In this document: in pieces, positions 40,363 to 44,570 of the stretch
How the letters are laid out: each line of letters begins with the position of its first letter
Numbering within the stretch: position 1 is the stretch's first letter
Assembly (NCBI GenBank): GCA_902790465.1
Contig: CADASF010000011.1
Location: forward strand, 1 to 44,570
Length of the DNA stretch: 44,570 nucleotides
Direction of reading: 5' to 3'
DNA from: an uncultured bacterium
GTDB taxonomy: Bacteria; Vulcanimicrobiota; CADAWZ01
Program-made: the position numbers and the translations under genes
Notes under the pieces: model-generated
Database searches by the model: none
What the model was told of the DNA's origin: nothing
What the model saw: the letters and a program-made list of their open reading frames with translations, nothing else

Positions 40363-41538
40363 ATGGTAAATATTTCAATAATTGGTTCAACTGGTTCTAT
40401 TGGAACACAAGCACTTGATGTTATAAGATGTTTCCCTGATAAATTTTCTGTGGTTGCTATTTCAGCAAATTCTAATTGGAAATTGCTTTTGAAACAGATT
40501 ATAGAATTTAAGCCTTTGATAGCTGTTATTTTAGATAATTCTTCTTTTGTTCAATTAAAGGAAAATTTACCTAAAGGTTTAAAAACAAAGTTAATTTTTG
40601 GTGTTGCAGGATTAAATGAAATTGCCTCTATGCCAGAAACAGACCTTGTTCTTGTTTCAACTGTTGGAGTTTCTGGATTGAGACCTACTATATCTGCTTT
40701 AAAAGCAGGAAAACAATTAGCTTTAGCCACAAAAGAAGCTCTTGTTGCAGGAGGGGAATTAGTAATTCCTTATGCTAAATCAAAAAATATAACAATAAGA
40801 CCAGTTGATAGTGAACACAGTGCTATTTTTCAATGTATAGGAAATGACAGGAAATTTTTAAAAAATGTTATTTTGACTTGTTCTGGCGGAGCTTTGAGAA
40901 GTTTTACAAACGAACAGTTAAAAAAGGCAACTGTTGAAGATGTATTGGCACATCCTAATTGGTCAATGGGTAAAAAAATAACTGTTGATTGTGCTACATT
41001 GATGAATAAAGGCTTTGAAATGATAGAAGCATGTCATTTGTTTAATTTAAAGCCTACTCAAGTCAAAATTGTCATACATCCACAGAGTATTATTCACTCT
41101 GCTGTTGAATTTTCAGATGGTTCTATAATAGCCCAGATGTCAAAACCAGATATGAAACTTGCAATACAATATGCTTTTTCATACCCTGAAAGATTAGAAA
41201 AAAATTGGACAGATACAGATTTTTTTTCACTTCCTGCACTTACATTTGAAAAACCAGATTTTGATAAGTTTCCATGTTTGAAAATAGCTTTTGATTCTTT
41301 TTCACAAGGTGGGACAATGCCTGCTTCTTTAAATGCTGTAAATGAAGAAGCTGTGTATGCTTTTTTGAAAAAAGAAATAATGTTTGAAGATATATTTAAA
41401 GTTATTGAATTGACTTTGTCTAAAGTTGAGCGTTTGCCTTCTTCTATTGAGAATATTTTTTATGCTGATTCTGAAGCAAGACGAATCTCAGCATTTTTTA
41501 TTGAAAAATTGAAAGATAATTATAATAATGTTGACTGA
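40363..41538 (+). CDS. dxr: 1-deoxy-D-xylulose 5-phosphate reductoisomerase
   Basis: 391 aa NADPH enzyme of the MEP isoprenoid pathway that converts DXP to MEP in the cytosol. The nucleotide-binding loop is GSTGSIGTQALDVI. Metal and substrate residues lie in PVDSEHSAIFQC, TCSGGALRSF, HPNWSMGKKITVDCATLMNKG, VIHPQSIIHSAVEFSDGS and MPASLNAVNEEAV. It shows that the organism uses the MEP route to supply the isoprenoid precursors consumed by UppS. Its last codons overlap the start of the next gene by 11 nt. Confidence 0.97.
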   Translation: MVNISIIGSTGSIGTQALDVIRCFPDKFSVVAISANSNWKLLLKQIIEFKPLIAVILDNSSFVQLKENLPKGLKTKLIFGVAGLNEIASMPETDLVLVSTVGVSGLRPTISALKAGKQLALATKEALVAGGELVIPYAKSKNITIRPVDSEHSAIFQCIGNDRKFLKNVILTCSGGALRSFTNEQLKKATVEDVLAHPNWSMGKKITVDCATLMNKGFEMIEACHLFNLKPTQVKIVIHPQSIIHSAVEFSDGSIIAQMSKPDMKLAIQYAFSYPERLEKNWTDTDFFSLPALTFEKPDFDKFPCLKIAFDSFSQGGTMPASLNAVNEEAVYAFLKKEIMFEDIFKVIELTLSKVERLPSSIENIFYADSEARRISAFFIEKLKDNYNNVD

Positions 41539-42679
41539 AAAATTTACATATTTTGCTGGTCCAGTTATTCCAGAAAAGTTTTTGACATTTGTTGAAAATG
41601 CAAAAGAAGTTTCCATAGATATAGAAGCAGATGGATTACATCACTATTTTGCAAGAGTTTGTCTTATACAGCTTAATATTGCAGATAAAATTTATATAGT
41701 TGATCCTCTTGAAAATATAAATACTGCAATGCTTTTTCAAGCTATTGGTAAAAAGACTTTAATTTTGCATGGTGGTTCTTATGATCTTCATTTGATGAGG
41801 GAAGATTATTCATTTGTTCCTGAAAAAATTTTTGATACGATGATAGCTGCTCAAATTTTGGGTTTAGATAAACTTGGATTAGTCAATCTTGTTGAAAAAT
41901 ATTTTAAGGTCTCTCTTTCCAAAGGACCACAAAAAATGGATTGGTCTCAGAGACCGCTTCTTGATAAAATGTTTGATTACAGTGCAAATGATGTGAAATA
42001 TCTTCCACAACTGAAAAATATTTTGACAAAAGAGTTAAAAGAAAAGGGAAGAATGAAATGGATGGAAGAAAATTGTGAAAAATTGCTTTTATCTGAATCA
42101 TTTGAACAGCATGCTAAAGATAATTTGGATGAAGAAAATTGGAGAATTAAGGGATCACATGCTCTTGATAGAAGAACACTTGCATATTTGAAAGAGCTTT
42201 GGGATTGGAGAGAAAAAGAAGCACAAGGAGCAAATGTGCCTGTATATAAGATAATGAAAAATGAAAATCTTATTGAACTTGCCGTTTGGTGTGCAACGGA
42301 AAATCGTCCTATTTTTTCTTGGCATTTATTTGATAAATTTATAAAAAGGAAAATTAGGGGAGAAGAATGTGAAAAAGCTCGAATCAGGGCAAAAAAATTA
42401 GCTCCTTCAAAATGGCCTGAAAAAAAGCATCCAAAGGGAAGCAAGGGAGGAGGAGAAGTCAATCCGATATTTTTTGACAAAATAAAACTTGCAAGAGATA
42501 GAATATCGGCAGAATTAAAAATGGACCCTGCAATAATTTTGACCCAAAAAGTTATTTCAAAAATAGCTACATTACAAGAATATGATCCTGATATTCTTGT
42601 AAATAAATTTGGATTATGTGTTTGGCAAAGAGATCTTATTGAAAATGATTTAATAAAGATTTTTGCTGAAGAAGAATGA
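41528..42679 (+). CDS. rnd: RNase D-like 3'-5' exonuclease with HRDC domain
   Basis: 383 aa. The DEDD exonuclease domain has SIDIEADGLHHYFARVCLIQL (Asp and Glu of Exo I), LHGGSYDLHLM (Exo II Asp) and DYSANDVKYLPQL (Exo III, Tyr and Asp), so the catalytic set is complete. An HRDC domain follows at about 210-290 (LDRRTLAYLKELWDWREKEA...PVYKIMKNENLIELA). RNase D trims the 3' ends of tRNA and other stable RNAs. The start overlaps dxr by 11 nt (ATGTTGACTGA), so it is translated in the same operon. Repeat copy D begins about 18 nt after its stop. Confidence 0.9.
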   Translation: MLTEKFTYFAGPVIPEKFLTFVENAKEVSIDIEADGLHHYFARVCLIQLNIADKIYIVDPLENINTAMLFQAIGKKTLILHGGSYDLHLMREDYSFVPEKIFDTMIAAQILGLDKLGLVNLVEKYFKVSLSKGPQKMDWSQRPLLDKMFDYSANDVKYLPQLKNILTKELKEKGRMKWMEENCEKLLLSESFEQHAKDNLDEENWRIKGSHALDRRTLAYLKELWDWREKEAQGANVPVYKIMKNENLIELAVWCATENRPIFSWHLFDKFIKRKIRGEECEKARIRAKKLAPSKWPEKKHPKGSKGGGEVNPIFFDKIKLARDRISAELKMDPAIILTQKVISKIATLQEYDPDILVNKFGLCVWQRDLIENDLIKIFAEEE

Positions 42680-42696
42680 GACTTTTAACCTATCCC

Positions 42697-42811
42697 CCAG
42701 GGGGCTGTGAAAAAAAAGTAAATAGAATAGATGTCATTGCGAGGGAGCTGTGCGACCGTGGCAATCTCAACCACTTTTTTATTAACTAACACAACGAGTT
42801 AATTTACGAAA
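42697..42811. repeat. MITE-like repeat copy D lacking the right terminal arm
   Basis: The left arm GGGGGCTGTGAAAAAAAAGTA (from about 42697) and the segment through TCATTGCGAGG...GGCAATCTCAACC (42732-42771) and AACACAACGAGTTAATTTACG match copy C almost base for base. The right inverted arm (TACTTTTTTCACAGC) is missing, and the next gene's ATG lies at 42820. No ORF is present. Confidence 0.8.
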
Positions 42812-42819
42812 AAATAAAC

Positions 42820-44091
42820 ATGTATAAAATTGATAAATCTGATTCTGAAAAAAAAGTTGAAGATAGTTTAGATAATGTTGAAAATGAACAATTTATATCA
42901 AGTCAACAGGGAGTAACAATAGGGCTTCCTTTAATGATTTTTGTAACTTTAAATATATTACTTCCTGTTTTTATTATAAATTCATTTACTAAATATATAA
43001 TTTCATTTTTAATGTTATTATTTTTTGTTTGGATTATAATAAAATTTTATCCAACACCTGATGAATTAAATGATAAGTTATTACATGAACTTGATTTATA
43101 CAAATACAAGCATATTTTTAATTTTTTTGAAATTCCAGTTACTTATATATCAAAAAGTCTTAGATTTAATGGGAAAAAATTTTTAATAACAAAAATTGGA
43201 GATCGAGCATTTAAAGGTTGTACAAATTTTAAGTCCTTTAACATTCCAAATTCTATTAAAAAAATTGGTTCAGAGGCTTTCAGTGGTTGCACAGGACTTA
43301 TAACCTTAAAAGTTCCTGACAGTGTTACTGAGATAAAAGCAAATGCTTTTTTAGGTGTTAAAAATGTAATATATAATGGTTCAGCAACTGGATCCCCTTG
43401 GGGGGCAGAAAATATCAATAAAATAGAAAAAATAAATTTAACAAAAGAAGGTATAAACAGACATCAGGAGTATATGCAAAGATATTTGTTAAAAACTGAT
43501 TTTATTGATTCTAAAAAACGAAAATATTCACAAGCAATATTGAGTATTGTTTTTTTACTTTTTATTATTATGTTTACCCTTTTTTATATCTCTTCACTTT
43601 CAGCTGTTGAGAAAAATAAGTATTTTTTAGAAATGGTAATTCCTCTTTTAGGATTAATTATTTATTCTTTTTCAGCTATTATTTATGAATTTGTTGATAA
43701 AAATGAATTAAATAATTATACATTGAAATTTATAACGAAGAAAAATAAATTTGAGATTACTTCTATTGATATTTTAGAAAAATATGATTCATCTCTACCA
43801 TCTGTACAAAGATTTTATTATTATAATAATACAAAATTTTTTATTACAACTATAAAAAAAGGTCTTTTTAAAAATTGTACAAATTTAAAAGAAGTTAAAA
43901 TTCCTGACTCTGTTTATAAAATTGGTGCAGAGGCTTTTAGTGGTTGTACAGGTATAGATAATATAGAAATTCCAGATTATGTAATTGATATAGGAAAAAA
44001 TGCCTTTTTAGGTGTTAATAATGTCATATACCATGGTAGTGATCCAAATGCACCTTGGGGAGCAAAGGCACTTAATGGACAACATGTTTAG
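42820..44091 (+). CDS. Membrane protein with duplicated BspA-type leucine-rich-repeat modules
   Basis: 423 aa. It is built as two similar halves. Each has two transmembrane helices (about 37-80 and 245-290) followed by LRR_5/BspA-type repeats: FKGCTNFKSFNIPNSIKKIGSEAF...LKVPDSVTEIKANAF (about 125-190) and FKNCTNLKEVKIPDSVYKIGAEAF...IEIPDYVIDIGKNAF (about 345-405). Both LRR blocks end in the same closing segment (GVKNVIYNGSATGSPWGA and GVNNVIYHGSDPNAPWGA). BspA-type LRRs usually mediate binding at the cell surface. Here they are membrane-anchored without a standard signal peptide. There is no Shine-Dalgarno sequence, because repeat copy D lies just upstream. Confidence 0.82.
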   Translation: MYKIDKSDSEKKVEDSLDNVENEQFISSQQGVTIGLPLMIFVTLNILLPVFIINSFTKYIISFLMLLFFVWIIIKFYPTPDELNDKLLHELDLYKYKHIFNFFEIPVTYISKSLRFNGKKFLITKIGDRAFKGCTNFKSFNIPNSIKKIGSEAFSGCTGLITLKVPDSVTEIKANAFLGVKNVIYNGSATGSPWGAENINKIEKINLTKEGINRHQEYMQRYLLKTDFIDSKKRKYSQAILSIVFLLFIIMFTLFYISSLSAVEKNKYFLEMVIPLLGLIIYSFSAIIYEFVDKNELNNYTLKFITKKNKFEITSIDILEKYDSSLPSVQRFYYYNNTKFFITTIKKGLFKNCTNLKEVKIPDSVYKIGAEAFSGCTGIDNIEIPDYVIDIGKNAFLGVNNVIYHGSDPNAPWGAKALNGQHV

Positions 44092-44110
44092 AAGCGTGTT
44101 GCTGGAACAT

Positions 44111-44150
44111 AAAAAACTCCACTTATCAAATCTGATAAGTGGAGTTTTTT
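44111..44150. terminator. Bidirectional intrinsic terminator
   Basis: AAAAAACTCCACTTATCA pairs perfectly with TGATAAGTGGAGTTTTTT around a short AATC loop. It separates the convergent LRR genes ending at 44091 and 44167. Confidence 0.93.
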
Positions 44151-44166
44151 ACTCGCTTTTACTCTG

Positions 44167-44570
44167 TTATTCTATTTTATTTCCGCCCCAGTTGTTGTGG
44201 TTTGTATCTTCTGCAGGACCACTATATGTAAAATTGACATGATTAAAAGCATATTTTCCAATAGTTGTAACACTGTCTGGAACCTCGAGGTTTAAATGGG
44301 CTGTGCCATCAGAATAACCGCAATCATAAAAAGCCTGTCGTCCAATATGTGTAACACTGTCAGGAATAGTAATACTTTCTAATGAAAAGCAAGCTTTAAA
44401 AGCATAATCTTCAATGATTGTAACACTGTCAGGAATATTAATATTTGTTAATGAATAGTTCAAAAAAGCACTGTTAGGAATTTCTGTAACTCCATCTGGA
44501 ATAGTCACAGCTGTAATATCTGATTTAGTTTTAACATCTATAAAAGTTACATTATTATTTTTACGAACTC
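44167..44570 (-). CDS. BspA-type leucine-rich-repeat protein, C-terminal part (cut by window edge)
   Basis: The minus-strand frame stays open to the window end, so the true start lies beyond 44570; a GTG at 44508 is only an internal codon. At least 134 residues are visible. There are four LRR_5 units with the motif xxIPDSVTxIgxxAF (VTIPDGVTEIPNSAF, INIPDSVTIIEDYAF, ITIPDSVTHIGRQAF, LEVPDSVTTIGKYAF), then the terminal cap FTYSGPAEDTNHNNWGGNKIE. This cap resembles the VIYNGSxxxxPWGA cap of the neighbouring gene. Likely surface or secreted, judged by family. Confidence 0.8.
   Translation of the reverse strand, partial: VRKNNNVTFIDVKTKSDITAVTIPDGVTEIPNSAFLNYSLTNINIPDSVTIIEDYAFKACFSLESITIPDSVTHIGRQAFYDCGYSDGTAHLNLEVPDSVTTIGKYAFNHVNFTYSGPAEDTNHNNWGGNKIE

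Overview
The window is AT-rich bacterial DNA. It most likely comes from an anaerobic, probably diderm bacterium of uncertain phylum. The anaerobe reading rests on an acyl-CoA dehydrogenase/EtfBA module with a ferredoxin-type EtfA, plus threonine degradation by Tdh/Kbl. Cell-wall genes (uppP, uppS, an AMIN-type amidase) and the order rpsB-tsf-pyrH-frr-uppS-cdsA-dxr mark a walled bacterium. BspA-type leucine-rich repeats and a large family of RTX-repeat metallopeptidases hint at life close to a host or other cells. I cannot name the species or phylum from the sequence.

Layout: 1-99 looks like the right end of an IS200/IS605-type element, followed by a 5'-truncated ORF. 601-3676 (minus) holds a Cof-type HAD phosphatase, a small secreted protein and a DUF885 HExxH protein. 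3902-4498 (plus) encodes a protein with an expanded Asp/Asp/Glu tract. 4700-19829 (minus) is the centre of interest: eight consecutive paralogues, each with a divergent N-terminus, a conserved lead-in, a central RTX beta-roll (GGxGxDxUx-like nonapeptides) and a C-terminal zinc-metallopeptidase domain resembling family M91 (the NleD effector family). All eight keep HExxH and the downstream Glu. A small zinc-ribbon membrane protein (19869-20726) sits at their upstream edge. No type I exporter is visible in the window.

20879-30631 carries thrS (with a nearly deleted TGS domain), uppP, an AMIN/Amidase_3 wall hydrolase, a GT4 glycosyltransferase, the acyl-CoA dehydrogenase-etfB-etfA operon and thpR. 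30642-34697 holds a small acidic FlbD-like protein and a minus-strand operon: Cys-rich protein, tdh, kbl, coiled-coil protein. 34842-42679 is a translation and envelope-precursor block: a consensus promoter and about 340-nt structured leader, rpsB-tsf, a terminator, a second structured leader, pyrH-frr-small ORF, then uppS-cdsA-dxr and an RNase D-like exonuclease. The right edge has two BspA-type LRR genes, one cut by the window end.

Two dispersed intergenic repeats thread through the region. One is a palindrome of type GGGGCTGTGAAAAAA...TTTTTTCACAGCCCC, always 10-21 nt after a stop codon on the same strand. The other is a TCATTGCGAGG...GGCAATCT core that is inserted in, or linked to, several of these palindromes. 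The most noteworthy items are the RTX-M91 array, the multibranched RNA candidate before pyrH, the leader before rpsB, and the palindrome family.
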